NCBI GenBank assembly: GCA_963823275.1
Contig: CAWGKW010000002.1
Location: forward strand, 1,281,673-1,345,672
Length of the DNA: 64,000 nucleotides
Reading direction: 5' to 3'
Source: RHKX01 sp963823275
Lineage (GTDB): Bacteria > Actinomycetota > Thermoleophilia > Solirubrobacterales > 70-9
Shown piece after piece: positions 1 to 9,614 of this stretch. Numbering within the stretch: the stretch's first letter is position 1; each line of letters begins with the position of its first letter. The notes under the pieces are model-generated. The model was not told where the DNA came from. It searched no databases and was given only the letters and a program-made list of their open reading frames with translations. The translations under genes and the position numbers were made by a program.

Positions 1-1
1 G

Positions 2-1261
2 GCGTTCGGCGGCGGGCTCCAGATCAAGTCGACGCTCGATCTCGATTTCCAGAATGCCGCCAACCAGGCCGTATCCGACAACCTCTCCGGCCTCGGACCG
101 ACCTCCGCGGTCGTCGCGATCGACAACGGGAGCGGCGAGGTGTTGGCGATGGTGGGCGGCCAGGACTTCTCCGCGAGCCCGTTCAACCTCGCCACCAACG
201 GGCAGCGTCAGCCCGGCTCCTCGTTCAAGCCCTTCACCCTGGTCACCGCGCTGCGCGAGGGCCACTCGCCCGACGAGGTGTTCGAGTCCGCACCCCAGGC
301 CCTTCCGTTCGAGGCGCAGGTGAAGGGCAAGAACGGCAAGCTGAAGACGGTCACCGATCTGTTCCGCGTCAGCAACTACGACGACAACTACCTCGGCAGC
401 GCCTCGATCGCCACCGCAACGACCTACTCCGACAACTCGGTCTACGCGCAGCTGGGCCTCGAGGTCGGACTGAACGACATCGTCAAGACCGCGGGCGATC
501 TGGGCATCTCCTCGAAGCTCGACAACAACCCCGCCCTGATCCTGGGCGGGCTGGAGAACGGCGTCACCCCGCTCGAGATGGCCTACGCCTACAACACGCT
601 CGCCAACGGCGGCGCTCGCGTCAGCGGTACGGAGGCGAGCCGTGGCAACGGTGAGGGGCCCGTCGCGATCGACAAGGTGACCAACGACCAGGACGAGCTC
701 GCGCCAGACAACCTGGGAGGCAGCGGAGAGAACGAGAAGGTCGCCGAGCAGGTGATCGACCCGACGGTCGCGCAGACGGCAACCGACATCCTTCACACCG
801 TCGTCACTAGCGGCACCGGCGAGAGGGCCCAGGTCGGCGACGACTACATCTGGGGCAAGACGGGTACCACCGACAACAACGCCGATGCCTGGTTCGTCGG
901 GGCCAACGAGGACATCACCGTCGCGGTCTGGGTGGGCTACCCTGACGGCTCGACCCCGATGACGACCGAGTTCGGCGGCCTGCCGGTCGACGGAGGAACG
1001 ATCCCGGCGCTGATCTGGAACGAGGTCGTCACCGCGTGGGACGCCCTCCAGGCATCGCGTGAGGCCGGCGAGGACACCGTCGCCACCGACGCGACCACGG
1101 ACACCTATGTTGCGCCGGTCACGCCGACGACGCCGGTCGCTCCCGAGCCGGTCGCCCCCGAGCCCGCGCCGACGCCGGAGCCCGCGCCGACGCCGGCCGC
1201 ACCACCGGCTCCGGTCGACACCGGCGGCGGTACGTCCGCCGGCGGCGGAACCTCTCCGTAG
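2..1261 (+). CDS. Class A penicillin-binding protein, C-terminal transpeptidase part (partial)
   Basis: Only the 3' part of the gene lies in the window; the frame is open from base 2 and runs 419 codons to TAG. It is the transpeptidase domain of a bifunctional (class A) penicillin-binding protein, which cross-links peptidoglycan outside the membrane. All three active-site motifs are visible: SSFK (bases 218-229, acylated serine first), SDN (428-436) and KTG (857-865). The last ~80 residues form a Pro/Ala/Thr/Gly-rich tail with PEPAPTP repeats, common at the C-termini of actinobacterial PBPs. The glycosyltransferase domain expected at the N-terminus would lie upstream of the window. It is followed by a hairpin and by convergent mpg. 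Confidence 0.93.
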   Translation, partial: AFGGGLQIKSTLDLDFQNAANQAVSDNLSGLGPTSAVVAIDNGSGEVLAMVGGQDFSASPFNLATNGQRQPGSSFKPFTLVTALREGHSPDEVFESAPQALPFEAQVKGKNGKLKTVTDLFRVSNYDDNYLGSASIATATTYSDNSVYAQLGLEVGLNDIVKTAGDLGISSKLDNNPALILGGLENGVTPLEMAYAYNTLANGGARVSGTEASRGNGEGPVAIDKVTNDQDELAPDNLGGSGENEKVAEQVIDPTVAQTATDILHTVVTSGTGERAQVGDDYIWGKTGTTDNNADAWFVGANEDITVAVWVGYPDGSTPMTTEFGGLPVDGGTIPALIWNEVVTAWDALQASREAGEDTVATDATTDTYVAPVTPTTPVAPEPVAPEPAPTPEPAPTPAAPPAPVDTGGGTSAGGGTSP

Positions 1262-1287
1262 CCCCCTCGGCAACGAAGCGAGGGGCT
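1260..1287 (+). terminator. Hairpin after the PBP gene
   Basis: AGCCCCCTCG and CGAGGGGCT pair around a 9-base loop, with one bulged C, directly overlapping the PBP stop codon. No T-tract follows. It sits between two convergent genes, so it could end transcription from either side. Confidence 0.45.
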
Positions 1288-1291
1288 CCCT

Positions 1292-1895
1292 TCACCCCGC
1301 GGGTCGAGAGAGGTAGCGGCTGCCGCCGAGACAGTATCTCCAGGGGAGATCCGCAGCTTTCGTCAGCCCGATCCGTGGCCCGGCCACGACCTCGACCCGC
1401 TCAGGAGCGGGGCGGCTCAGGACCGATAGGGGGGCCTCGATCGCGCTCGATGCCTGAGGCCGAGGGCTCGATCGCGAGGGCCTCACAGAGCTTTCCCGGG
1501 CCCGAGCAGAGCGTGCGGTCGTCCCCGGAGCCCCCGCGTCGCTCTCGCATCGCCGCGAGGCCGCGCGTCGGCTCAAGCGCCCGGATCAGGACGGCTGCCG
1601 CCACCTCCTGGGCGTCGGTCACGATGTTGAACATCGAATGGATCCCGTAACAGGTGTAGACGTAGGCACGGGCCGGGGGACCGAAGAGCGGCGCGTTTCT
1701 CGGCGTCCGGCCCGCGTATGCGTGGCAGGCCGGGTCGTCTCGCTCGTAGGCCTCCGTCTCGACGATGAGACCGCCGACGCCGCCGTGAAGCAGCGTGCAG
1801 CCGATCAGGTCGACGGCCACCTCCCGCGGGGGCCGATCGAAGAACGGGACCGCCAGCGCCGCACCGGTGGAACGCTTCGCCCGGCTCGGCGTCAT
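1292..1895 (-). CDS. mpg: 3-methyladenine DNA glycosylase (MPG/AAG family), frameshifted
   Basis: Excises alkylated purines in base-excision repair. The N-terminal ~150 residues match the Pur_DNA_glyco family: FFDRPPREVAVDLIG, then GGLIVETEAY, HAYAGRTPRN and YVYTCYGIHSMFN. The frame breaks near a run of six G (1429-1434); the remaining family C-terminus (VVAGPRIGLTKAADLPWRY) continues in another frame to TGA at 1292-1294. The total length of 604 bases is one off a multiple of three, consistent with a single indel. The ATG overlaps the argH stop (ATGA at 1892-1895), so it is probably translationally coupled as the last gene of the leuB-ilvE-cimA-degT-argH-mpg series. Sequencing error is likelier than true loss. 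Confidence 0.85.
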
Positions 1896-3259
1896 CTCAG
1901 TGAGTGGAGGCTCGCAACCGCGAGCTCGAGCTGCTTGTCGACGGCCGAAGCCGACGTTCCCCCGCGCGAGAGCTTCGAGTCCAGCCAGGAGCCCTCGGCG
2001 AGCACCTCGTAGTACTCCCCGTCGAGCAGCTCGGAGAATCCGGCCAGCTCCTCAGCGGGGATGTCGGAGAGGTCGACCCCCTGATCTAGGGCGTGGCGGA
2101 CGAGGCCGCCGACGACCCCGTGGGCCTCCCGGAACGGCAGCCCCCGGCGAACGAGCAGGTCCGCGACGTCGGTTGCGGCCGCCATCTCGTCGGAGGCCGC
2201 CTCGGCCATCCGCTCACGGTCGAAGCGGATACCGGGAAGCATTCCGGCAAGCGCTCGCAGGCAGAGCTCGATCGTGTCAGCGGCGTCGAAAAGGGGTTCC
2301 TTGTCCTCCTGCAGATCCTTGCTGTAGGCAAGCGGGAGACCGTGCAGGACGCCGGCCAGTGTCGCCTGGGCCGCCAGCACCCTCGGCGCCTTGGCGCGGA
2401 GCAACTCGGCGGCGTCGGGGTTCATCTTCTGGGGCATGATCGACGAGCCCGACGAGAACTCCTCGGCGGGTCTACAGAAGCCGAACTCGCTCGTGGACCA
2501 GAGGACGATCTCCGCTCCGATCCTGGACAGGTGGGTGGCGCAGAGGGATGCCGCGCCGAGGTAGTCAAGGGCGAAGTCGCGGTTGGAGACCCCGTCGATC
2601 GAATTCTCGACGATGCCGTCGAAGCCCAGCTCGGAGGCCACCGACACCCGGTCGATGTCCCAGTTGAGGCCGGCGAGCGCGCCGGAGCCGAGCGGCATCA
2701 GGCCGGCGGCCCGGCCGGCCGCATCGAATCGATCAACGTCCCTCCTCAGCATCCAGAACCAGGCGAGAAGATGATGGCTCAGCGAGACCGGCTGAGCGCG
2801 CTGGAGGTGGGTGTAGCCGGGCAGGCGCACGTCGCGGTGCTCGCCGGCGAGCTCGAGGATCTCCCGCAGGCAGTGGCCGATCAGATCCCTGCCGACCCCC
2901 GCGCGCTCGCCGACGTAAAGCGCAAGATCGGTCGCGACCTGGTCATTGCGAGAACGACCGGTGTGGATCTTGCCCCCGGCCCTCCCGACGATCTCAGTCA
3001 GCCGCCGCTCGATCGCCATATGGATGTCCTCATCACGGGGATCGAACGGGAACCGACCCGATTCGACCTCATCCTCGACCTGGTCGAGGCCCGCGATCAG
3101 CTGATCGAGTTCGCCCTGATCGAGGACGCCCGCCCCGAGCAGCGCGCGAGCGTGAGCACGCGACTGGCGGATGTCGTATGGCGCCAGCCTGCGGTCGAAG
3201 CTCAGCGATGCGTTGAGCTCCCAGAAGACGGGATCGGGTTCCTGCTCGAAGCGAGACAT
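1892..3259 (-). CDS. argH: Argininosuccinate lyase
   Basis: Splits argininosuccinate into arginine and fumarate, the last step of arginine synthesis, in the cytoplasm. The 455-residue product is the usual family length. The fumarase/ASL superfamily signature GSSIMPQKMNPD is present about two thirds along, with HTGRSRNDQVATD and GYTHLQRAQPVS earlier, all characteristic of ArgH. The product starts MSRFEQEPDPVFWELNASLSFDRR. It lies 25 bases after the DegT aminotransferase gene and overlaps mpg by four bases. No other arg gene is visible here, so it has been recruited into a mixed amino-acid operon. Confidence 0.96.
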   Translation of the reverse strand: MSRFEQEPDPVFWELNASLSFDRRLAPYDIRQSRAHARALLGAGVLDQGELDQLIAGLDQVEDEVESGRFPFDPRDEDIHMAIERRLTEIVGRAGGKIHTGRSRNDQVATDLALYVGERAGVGRDLIGHCLREILELAGEHRDVRLPGYTHLQRAQPVSLSHHLLAWFWMLRRDVDRFDAAGRAAGLMPLGSGALAGLNWDIDRVSVASELGFDGIVENSIDGVSNRDFALDYLGAASLCATHLSRIGAEIVLWSTSEFGFCRPAEEFSSGSSIMPQKMNPDAAELLRAKAPRVLAAQATLAGVLHGLPLAYSKDLQEDKEPLFDAADTIELCLRALAGMLPGIRFDRERMAEAASDEMAAATDVADLLVRRGLPFREAHGVVGGLVRHALDQGVDLSDIPAEELAGFSELLDGEYYEVLAEGSWLDSKLSRGGTSASAVDKQLELAVASLHSLR

Positions 3260-3284
3260 GCCAGCAGTCTATGAACGGGAGCGA

Positions 3285-4446
3285 TCAGCTCGGCACACGG
3301 CCGAGGATGTCGGAGAGCTCGGCGACGACCCGATCGATCGAGGCCTCGGGCAACCCCGGGTAGAACGGCAGGGCCAGGGAGCGACGTGAGAAGTCCTCGG
3401 CGACGGGCAACTGGCCCTCCCGGATGCCGAACTTATCGCGGTAGAACCCGAACAGGTGAATACACGGCAGATAGGGGCGGGCGTCGATCCCTCGACGGTC
3501 GAGCTCGGCGATCACCCCGTCGCGATCGACCGCCTTCGGCAGCCGCAGGATGTAGACGAACCAGCTGCGGCGCTCGGCCCCTCGGTCGGCCAGCGGCAGG
3601 ATCAGGTCGTCGGGGTCGCCGGCGCCCGGCTCAGCCGCCTCGATCGCGGCAAACCGGGCGGAGTAGTCGGCGGCGATGGCGGCTCGGGACTCGAGCATCG
3701 CGTCGAGACGCTCGAGCTGCGCGATCCCGAGCGCCGCCTGGATGTCGGTCAACCGGTAGTTGAACCCGAGTCGCTCGTGGTCCATGAACTTCATCCCCGG
3801 GGCCCGGCCCTGATTCCGCTCGCTGCGAGCGATCGCGGCCGCCTCGGGGCCACCGGCCACCAACATGCCCCCCTCACCCGTCGTCATCTGCTTGTTGGCG
3901 TAGAAGGCAAAGACGGAGGGGTTGCCGCGTGTGCCGGCCTGGCGGCCGTCGGAGTACACGGTGCCGAGAGCCTCGGCGGCGTCCTCGATCACGCCGAGCC
4001 CCTGCCGGGCGGCGATTCTCCTCGAGCTCTTCCATGGCAGCCGGAAAGCCGAAGATGTGGACCGGCAGGATGCCGACGGTGGCATCGCCGACCGCCGCCG
4101 CGAGGGCCGCGGGATCAACTGTCAGCGTGGCCGGATCGACGTCGCAGAACACCGGCGAGGCGTCCTCGAACAGCAGGCAGTTGGACGACGCGATGAAGCT
4201 GAGCGGCGTGGTGATCACCTCATCGCCGGCGCCCCAGCCGAGCTCGCGCACGGCCAGGTGCAGCGCGGCGGTCCCGCTCGAGACCGCGACGGCAGACTCC
4301 GCTTCAACGCCGATGCGGGCTGCGAAGTCAGCCTCGAATCTCGGCAGCATGGGTCCGAGCGAGAGCATCCCCGACCGCAGCACCTCGAGCACCAACTCCT
4401 CCTCACGGGACCCCAGGACCGGCCGGGCGAGCGGGATGCGATCCAC
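3285..4446 (-). CDS. DegT/DnrJ/EryC1/StrS-family aminotransferase, frameshifted
   Basis: PLP-dependent sugar aminotransferase family (nucleotide-sugar amination), fold type I. The first part (VDRIPLARPVLGSREEEL..., SSGTAALHLAVRELGWGAGDEVITTP, HIFGFPAAMEELE) ends where the frame breaks near 4014-4024. The second frame resumes with GVIEDAAEALGT and carries the likely Schiff-base lysine in FAFYANKQMTTGEGGM, then PCIHLFGFYRDKFG and PFYPGLPEASIDRVV. The length of 1162 bases leaves one extra base. The GTG start at 4444-4446 follows the cimA stop by two bases, implying coupling. The substrate cannot be read from context; a sugar-nucleotide role is family knowledge only, and no sugar cluster is adjacent. 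Confidence 0.85.
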
Positions 4447-4448
4447 GC

Positions 4449-6029
4449 TTACCGCGCTTCCCGGATCGGCTGGAACGCATACTCGAGCGAGTCGACAAGC
4501 GCCTCCCACGAAGCTTCGATCACGTTCTCGGATACGCCCAGCGAACTCCATGAGCGTGACCCGTCGGAGGAGTCGAGCAGAACGCGGGTCACCGAAGCGG
4601 TGCCGTGGTGCTCGTCGAGGATCCTGACCTTGAAGTTGGTCAACTCGACCTCGGCGACCTCCGGGTGCCGCTCGGTGATCGCCGCCCGCAGCGCCCGATC
4701 GAGGGCGTTGACGGGACCGTTGCCCTCGGCGGTGCGGATGTAGCGCTCCTCGCCGATCCAGAGCTTGATCGTTGCCTCGGTCTCGACCAGGCCGTCGGCC
4801 CGCTTCTCGGTCACGACCCGGAAGCTCTCCAGCCGGAACAGGGGCTCGTAGCTGCCTCCCTCGTGACGCAGGAGCAGCTCGAACGACGCATCGGCCGCCT
4901 CGTATGAGTAGCCACGATGCTCGCGCTCCTTGATCTTCTCGATCGAGCGCCGCACGGCATCGTCGTCCAGCTCGATTCCGGCGCGCGCGGCGCGCGCAAC
5001 CACCGACCCGCGGCCGGCGAGCTCGGAGATCAGAATGTCGCGGTTGTTGCCGACCGCGTGAGGGTCCATGTGCTCGAACGTCCTTGCGTCCGCCTCGACC
5101 CCCGCCGCGTGCATTCCCCCCTTGTGAGCAAACGCGTTTCGGCCCACGTAGGGCTGAGAGGGATCGGGGGCCAGGTTGCAGATCTCGTCGACCAGATGGG
5201 CGGTCTCCGTGAGCAGCTCGAGGCGCTCGGACTCGACGCATCCGTAGCCCATCTTCAGCTGCAGGGCCGGCAGGATCGAGACCAGATTGGCGTTTCCGGT
5301 CCGCTCTCCGTATCCGTTCATCGTGCCCTGAACGAGGGTCGCGCCGGCCCGCACCGCCGCCAGCGAGTTGGCGACGCCGCACTCGGCGTCGTTGTGGGTG
5401 TGAATGCCGACGCTCGCCGTTGCTCCCCACTCCGCCAGGGCGGCGACGGCGGCAGAGGTCGCTTCCTCGATCTGGTGCGGGAGGCTGGAGCCGTTCGTGT
5501 CGCAGAGGGTCACGTTCTCGGCTCCGGCGTCGACGGCGGCGTGGAGACATTCGATCGCGTAGTCCGGATCGGCGCGCCAGCCGTCGAAGAAGTGCTCGGG
5601 GTCGTAGATCACGCGCTTGCCTGCCTCCGCGCAGAAACGAACCGAGTCCGCGATCATCGCCAGGTTCTCCTGACGCGAGACCTTGGTCACCTTGTCCAGA
5701 TGCAGCGACCACGTCTTGCCGACCAGCGTGACCACCGGGGCGAAGCAGCCGACGAGCGCCCCGAGGCCGGGATCGTCGGCCGCTTCCCGGTCTCGCCGTC
5801 GGGTCATGCCGAACGCGCAGATCGTCGCCTGCTCGAGCGGCACGGTCTTCAGGAGCTCGAACAACTCCAGGTCCTTCGGGTTGGAGTCGGGGAACCCGGC
5901 CTCGATGAACTGGATTCCGAGGCGATCGAGCGCCTCGACGACCCGGACCTTCTCAGGGGCCGACAGCGACATGCCCTGTCCCTGCATGCCGTCGCGCAGG
6001 GTGGTGTCGTAAAGCTGAACCTCGCTCAA
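4449..6029 (-). CDS. cimA: (R)-citramalate synthase
   Basis: Condenses pyruvate and acetyl-CoA to (R)-citramalate, a threonine-independent entry to isoleucine synthesis continued by LeuCD and LeuB. Near the N-terminus it shows VQLYDTTLRDGMQGQG, whose GMQGQG form distinguishes the citramalate synthase subfamily from LeuA. HTHNDAECGVANSL and NAFAHKGGMHAAGV follow, and a LeuA-like regulatory domain occupies the last ~140 residues. I chose the TTG at 6027-6029 (526 residues) because AGAAGGAT lies 8-9 bases upstream and the product matches family length; the frame is open further upstream without homology. Its neighbours ilvE and leuB act in the same pathway. The gene is intact. Confidence 0.93.
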   Translation of the reverse strand: MSEVQLYDTTLRDGMQGQGMSLSAPEKVRVVEALDRLGIQFIEAGFPDSNPKDLELFELLKTVPLEQATICAFGMTRRRDREAADDPGLGALVGCFAPVVTLVGKTWSLHLDKVTKVSRQENLAMIADSVRFCAEAGKRVIYDPEHFFDGWRADPDYAIECLHAAVDAGAENVTLCDTNGSSLPHQIEEATSAAVAALAEWGATASVGIHTHNDAECGVANSLAAVRAGATLVQGTMNGYGERTGNANLVSILPALQLKMGYGCVESERLELLTETAHLVDEICNLAPDPSQPYVGRNAFAHKGGMHAAGVEADARTFEHMDPHAVGNNRDILISELAGRGSVVARAARAGIELDDDAVRRSIEKIKEREHRGYSYEAADASFELLLRHEGGSYEPLFRLESFRVVTEKRADGLVETEATIKLWIGEERYIRTAEGNGPVNALDRALRAAITERHPEVAEVELTNFKVRILDEHHGTASVTRVLLDSSDGSRSWSSLGVSENVIEASWEALVDSLEYAFQPIREAR

Positions 6030-6216
6030 GGGAATGGATCCTTCTCGTTGGTCGGTACCCGGTGACCGGTCAGTGATCGGAGCCGGCACCGATCGATTAC
6101 GGCGCCGGTCCACTGCTCTCCTGCCTCGACGGCAGGGCTCCGCGACCGCTAGGCGGCTGCGGAGCCGATAATTCGGCGGCGTGCCGGCGTCGGCACGGTT
6201 TCGGGCGCGAATCGCA
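6030..6216 (-). promoter_or_regulatory. Structured gap between ilvE and cimA
   Basis: 187 bases without a gene. Read on the minus strand it contains a perfect 8-bp hairpin (GGCTCCGC/GCGGAGCC, 6136-6143 and 6159-6166) and a second hairpin (CCTGCC/GGCAGG, about 6119-6134), then further GC-rich partial inverted repeats before the cimA ribosome-binding site. No branched-chain-rich leader peptide was found. It could be a processing, attenuation or partial termination region inside the operon. Confidence 0.4.
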
Positions 6217-7146
6217 TCAGGAGACGACCTTACTCGGTTCGTCCACCGGATCCAACCATTCCGCGTACTCGGGAGCGCGACCGTGCAGGGCATCGTCGAA
6301 CTTGGCGGCGATCACCTTGGTGATCTCACCGGGCGCCTTGATCGGGTGGTCGTCGATCTCGCGCACCGGCACGAGTTCGGCTGCCGTCCCGGTGAGGAAG
6401 ATCTCCTCCGCCAGGTACAGCTCGGACCGCCCGATGTCGCGCTCGACCACGCGGTAGCCCAGGTCCTCGGCGATCTGGATCACCGAGCGCCGGTTGACCC
6501 CGTCGAGGATCGCAGCCGTATGTGGTGGGGTCAGGATCTCCCCCTCGCGAACGACGAAGATGTTCTCCCCGGACCCCTCGCAGACCATCCCGCGCTGGTC
6601 GAGCAGGATCGCCTCCTCGTAGCCCGCATTGTGGGCCTCGGTCTTCGCCAGGATCGAGTTCAGGTACTGGCCCGACGCCTTGGCGTGGGGGATCAGCCCG
6701 TCGGCGGAGATCCGGCGCCACGACGAGACCTTCGCCGTGATGCCGCTCTGCTTGCCCTCCTCACCCAGGTAGGCGCCCCACGGCCAGGTTGCGATCGTCA
6801 CCTCGACCGGTGAGTTGGCGAACAACCCCATCTCCCCGTAGCCCCGAAACGCGATCGGCCGGATGTAGCAGGAGGCGAGGCCGTTGCGACGGATCAACTC
6901 GTTCGTCGCCGAGCGCATTTCCTCGATCCCGTAGGGCATCGGGAGGTAGTAGAGCTCCGCGGATTTGAGCAGTCGGGAGAGGTGGTCGCGATGGCGGAAC
7001 ACCGCGGTCCCGGTCTCGGTCTCGTACGCGCGGATGCCCTCGAATACACCGGTTCCGTAGTGGAGGCCGTGGCTGAGCACGTGGACCTTGGCGTCGTCCC
7101 AGGCGACGAACTCACCGTTCATCCAGATCGTCTCAGCCTTTTCCAC
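6217..7146 (-). CDS. ilvE: Branched-chain amino acid aminotransferase
   Basis: Transfers amino groups between glutamate and the 2-oxo acids of leucine, isoleucine and valine, the last step of each pathway. The 309-residue product has the class IV PLP-fold landmarks: HVLSHGLHYGTGVFEGIRAY at the N-terminus, the lysine-bearing PHAKASGQYLNS mid-protein, and EGSGENIFVV followed by ILDGVNRRSVIQIAEDLG. The start MEKAETIWMNGEFV is typical, with AGGAGG a few bases upstream (rev of cctcct at 7151-7156). It is 64 bases downstream of leuB and 187 upstream of cimA. Confidence 0.96.
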   Translation of the reverse strand: MEKAETIWMNGEFVAWDDAKVHVLSHGLHYGTGVFEGIRAYETETGTAVFRHRDHLSRLLKSAELYYLPMPYGIEEMRSATNELIRRNGLASCYIRPIAFRGYGEMGLFANSPVEVTIATWPWGAYLGEEGKQSGITAKVSSWRRISADGLIPHAKASGQYLNSILAKTEAHNAGYEEAILLDQRGMVCEGSGENIFVVREGEILTPPHTAAILDGVNRRSVIQIAEDLGYRVVERDIGRSELYLAEEIFLTGTAAELVPVREIDDHPIKAPGEITKVIAAKFDDALHGRAPEYAEWLDPVDEPSKVVS

Positions 7147-7210
7147 GTGATCCTCCTTTGCTTGCGTCGCGAGGGGCGATTATTGCGGATGAGGTCGCGG
7201 CTGTCGAAGC

Positions 7211-8291
7211 TCAGAGCGCCGAGATCACGGCTTCGGTCATCTCCACCGTCCCAACCTGCCGCTCGTCGCCGGCGCCCGTGAACAGGTCGGCGGTGCGCAA
7301 GCCCCCGCCGAGCGCCCGCTCGACCGCGGCCTCGATCCGATCGGCCCCGGCGCCGTCGGCGAGGCCGTGTCGCAACATCATGGCGACCGACAGGAACGTC
7401 GCGAGCGGGTTCGCGATGCCCTGTCCGGCGATGTCGGGGGCGGATCCGTGAACCGGCTCGAAGACACCGGGGCCGTCGTCGCCGAGGCTCGCGGACGGCA
7501 GCATCCCGAGCGATCCGGTGATCATCGCCGCCTCGTCGCTGAGGATGTCACCGAACATGTTCTCGGTCACGATCACGTCGAATTGAGAGGGGTCGGAGAC
7601 CAGTTGCATGGCCGCGTTGTCGACCAGCAGGTGGTCCAGCTCGACATTCGGATAGTCGCCGGCGAGATCGCTCACCACCTCACGCCACAGACGCGAGGTC
7701 TCCAGCACGTTCGCCTTGTCGACCGAGGTGACGCGCCCACCGCCACCCTCGCCGGCGCGGCGGCCGGCGGCCTCGAATGCGGTTCGGGCGATCCGCGCCA
7801 CCTCCGCGCCGGGTGTAGACGCACTCGTCGAGGGCCGAATCCGGCTGCCTGTCCTTTCTGCCGAAGTAGATGCCCCCCGTGAGCTCGCGCACGACCAGCA
7901 GATCGGTTCCCTCGATCCGCTCGCGACGCAGGGGGCTCGCTTCGATCAATGCCGCCAGCGGCTTGACCGGTCGCAGGTTGGCGTACAGCCCGAGGCCCTT
8001 GCGCAGGCCCAGCAGCCCCTGCTCGGGACGCGGAGCGCCGGGGTCGGTCGTATCCCACCTCGGACCACCGACCGCGCCGAGCAGCACCGCGTCGGCGGCC
8101 CTGCACGCTTCGAGCGCCGCGTCGGTCAGAGGGCTCCCGAGCTCGTCGATGGAGATCCCCCCGATCAGCTGCTCGTCGTATGTGAAGGCCCCGAGCCGAT
8201 CGAGGAGCAGCCGCGCGGCGGCGACGATCTCGGGACCGATCCCGTCGCCCGCCAGAACGGCGATCCTCGGAGTTCTTGCTCGTTGGCCCAT
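7211..8291 (-). CDS. leuB: 3-isopropylmalate dehydrogenase, frameshifted
   Basis: NAD-dependent oxidative decarboxylation of 3-isopropylmalate (leucine) and of 3-methylmalate (citramalate route). The N-terminal half runs from MGQRARTPRIAVLAGDGIGPE through LGAVGGPRWD and GLRKGLGLYANLRPVKP to VVRELTGGIYFGRKDR and ECVYTRR. The frame breaks at about 7799-7810, where one extra G seems inserted, and resumes with VARIARTAFEAA, then VTSVDKANVLETSRLWREV, FDVIVTENMFGDILSDEA and PVHGSAPDIAGQGIANP. The total of 1081 bases equals 360 codons plus one. First gene of the minus-strand operon; its 5' side faces the divergent lipoprotein gene. Confidence 0.92.
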
Positions 8292-8398
8292 CGCGCTCGC
8301 GGCACCGTATCGCTTACGGCTACCCCGCCGGTTAGGCTGCGGCGACCCGGCTCGGGTTTCAGGTCGGATTCGTCCCAGGACCCCAATGGAGGAAGAGA

Positions 8399-8794
8399 AT
8401 GAGGAAGAACGCATGGATTCTGCTGGTGGTGGGCGTGCTCGCCGTCGGCGTGCTCGCTGCCGGTTGTGGCGGCAGCGACGATACGAGCACCACGGATGTG
8501 ACCGTCGAGGACTCCGACGCGTCGACCACCGTCTCAGGAGATGAGACGAGCATGTCGACCGACGACTCCTCGGGCAGCGCCAGCGCCGATGACGTCTACA
8601 ACGCATGCATCGACGCGATCTCGGGCACTCCGGCCGAGGCCGCCGGGGAAACGGCATGCGCGCAGGCACGCGATGCCTTCGAGCAGTGCGCCACCCAGGC
8701 CGAAAGCGCCGGTGGCGACGCAGGTCAGACCGCGCTCGGCATCTGCCAGCAGGCAGCCGATCAGGCCGTCAAGTCCCTGCAGGCAGCGGGCTAG
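8399..8794 (+). CDS. Small secreted lipoprotein of unknown function
   Basis: 131 residues. The N-terminus is a lipoprotein signal peptide: MRKN, a hydrophobic stretch, then the lipobox LAAGC with Cys at residue 22, so the mature protein should be lipid-anchored outside the membrane. A Ser/Thr/Asp-rich linker (residues ~25-62) follows, then a small domain with four cysteines (YNACIDAI, ETACAQA, FEQCATQA, LGICQQAA) that may form two disulfides. A strong Shine-Dalgarno (GGAGGAAGAG) precedes the ATG. It is divergent from leuB and ends at a clear terminator. I do not recognise a named family. Confidence 0.85.
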   Translation: MRKNAWILLVVGVLAVGVLAAGCGGSDDTSTTDVTVEDSDASTTVSGDETSMSTDDSSGSASADDVYNACIDAISGTPAEAAGETACAQARDAFEQCATQAESAGGDAGQTALGICQQAADQAVKSLQAAG

Positions 8795-8833
8795 GCCGGC
8801 TCGGTCGACGAGTTCAGTCGACCGAGTGGATTG

Positions 8834-8875
8834 GGGCGGCCCCGGTTTCGTCAGGAAGCCGGGGCCGCCCTTTTT
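8834..8875 (+). terminator. Strong intrinsic terminator
   Basis: A perfect 12-bp GC stem (GGGCGGCCCCGG / CCGGGGCCGCCC) with a 13-base loop is followed by TTTTT at 8871-8875. This is a textbook rho-independent terminator for the lipoprotein gene. Its right arm is also the 3' end of the convergent methyltransferase coding region. Confidence 0.93.
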
Positions 8876-9614
8876 CGCGCCGAGATGTTCAGACGCACGT
8901 AGTCGAGCTCGGGGTCCCCTCCCAGCCGCTCCATGACCGCATCGAGGAACTCGGCGCGGCGGTCCGCCGGCAACAGATCCAGGTGGGGCCCCAGGCAGGC
9001 GGTGCGAATGAACTCCCGCGCCTCGGGTGGATGCACCGGGCGCGGAACGAGGCCGCACTCGACCTCGTCGAAGCCATGCGTGGCGAGGAGGGTGCTCGTC
9101 TCGTCGGGGCCGGGGAAGTTGTGCGGCTCGAAGTCCGCCGGCAGATCGGCGAAGCGACCCTCGGCCGCCACCTCGTGAACCGTCGCGTAGAACCGGGCGA
9201 CGTTGCCCTCGCCGCCGCACTGGGCCTCCAGCCGTCCGCCGGGCCTGAGCACGTCTGAGAGCGAAGCGAACAGGCGGTCATGTTCGAGGATCCAATGGAA
9301 GACCGCGTTACTGAAGACGGCGTCGACGGCGTCGTCCACCTCCAGGTCCGTCAGGTCGGCGTGAATCAACGTGGTCCGATCTGGATCCAGGACCGTGCGC
9401 GCCTCGGAGACCATCGCCGCCGAGCCGTCGACGGCGACGACTCGGCCGTGAGGGAGCCGGTCGAGCAGCATCTGGGTCACGCGGCCGCTGCCGCAGCCGG
9501 CGTCGAGGACGGTCTCGCCCCCCTCAGAGCCAACCGGTCGATGACGGCGGCGGCCCACTCCTGCTGGGGCTTCGAAACGCGATCGTAGGTGCCGGCGTCC
9601 CAGTCCCTGCTCAC
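8851..9614 (-). CDS. SAM-dependent methyltransferase (trans-aconitate methyltransferase-like), frameshifted
   Basis: Class I Rossmann methyltransferase. The start SRDWDAGTYDRVSKPQQEWA resembles the Tam group. Motif I is VLDAGCGSGRVTQ, followed by VVAVDGSAAMVSEAR, the acidic motif HADLTDLEV and NAVFHWILEHD, the latter typical of the trans-aconitate methyltransferase family. The frame breaks in a run of six C (9518-9523) between the N-terminal ~30 residues and motif I; 764 bases implies one missing base. The GTG start at 9612-9614 overlaps the leuD TGA (GTGA), so it should be translationally coupled to leuD. A small-acid substrate linked to isopropylmalate metabolism is inference. Confidence 0.85.

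Noticed and set aside
2093..3274. Long open frame opposite argH, and many similar ones opposite leuA, ilvB, pcrA, dnaE
   Set aside because: High GC leaves antisense frames open; they lack family motifs and are fully covered by recognised genes.
4450..5712. Upstream extension of the DegT aminotransferase frame into cimA
   Set aside because: Overlaps cimA on the same strand in another frame and has no homology; the GTG at 4444-4446 fits the family start.
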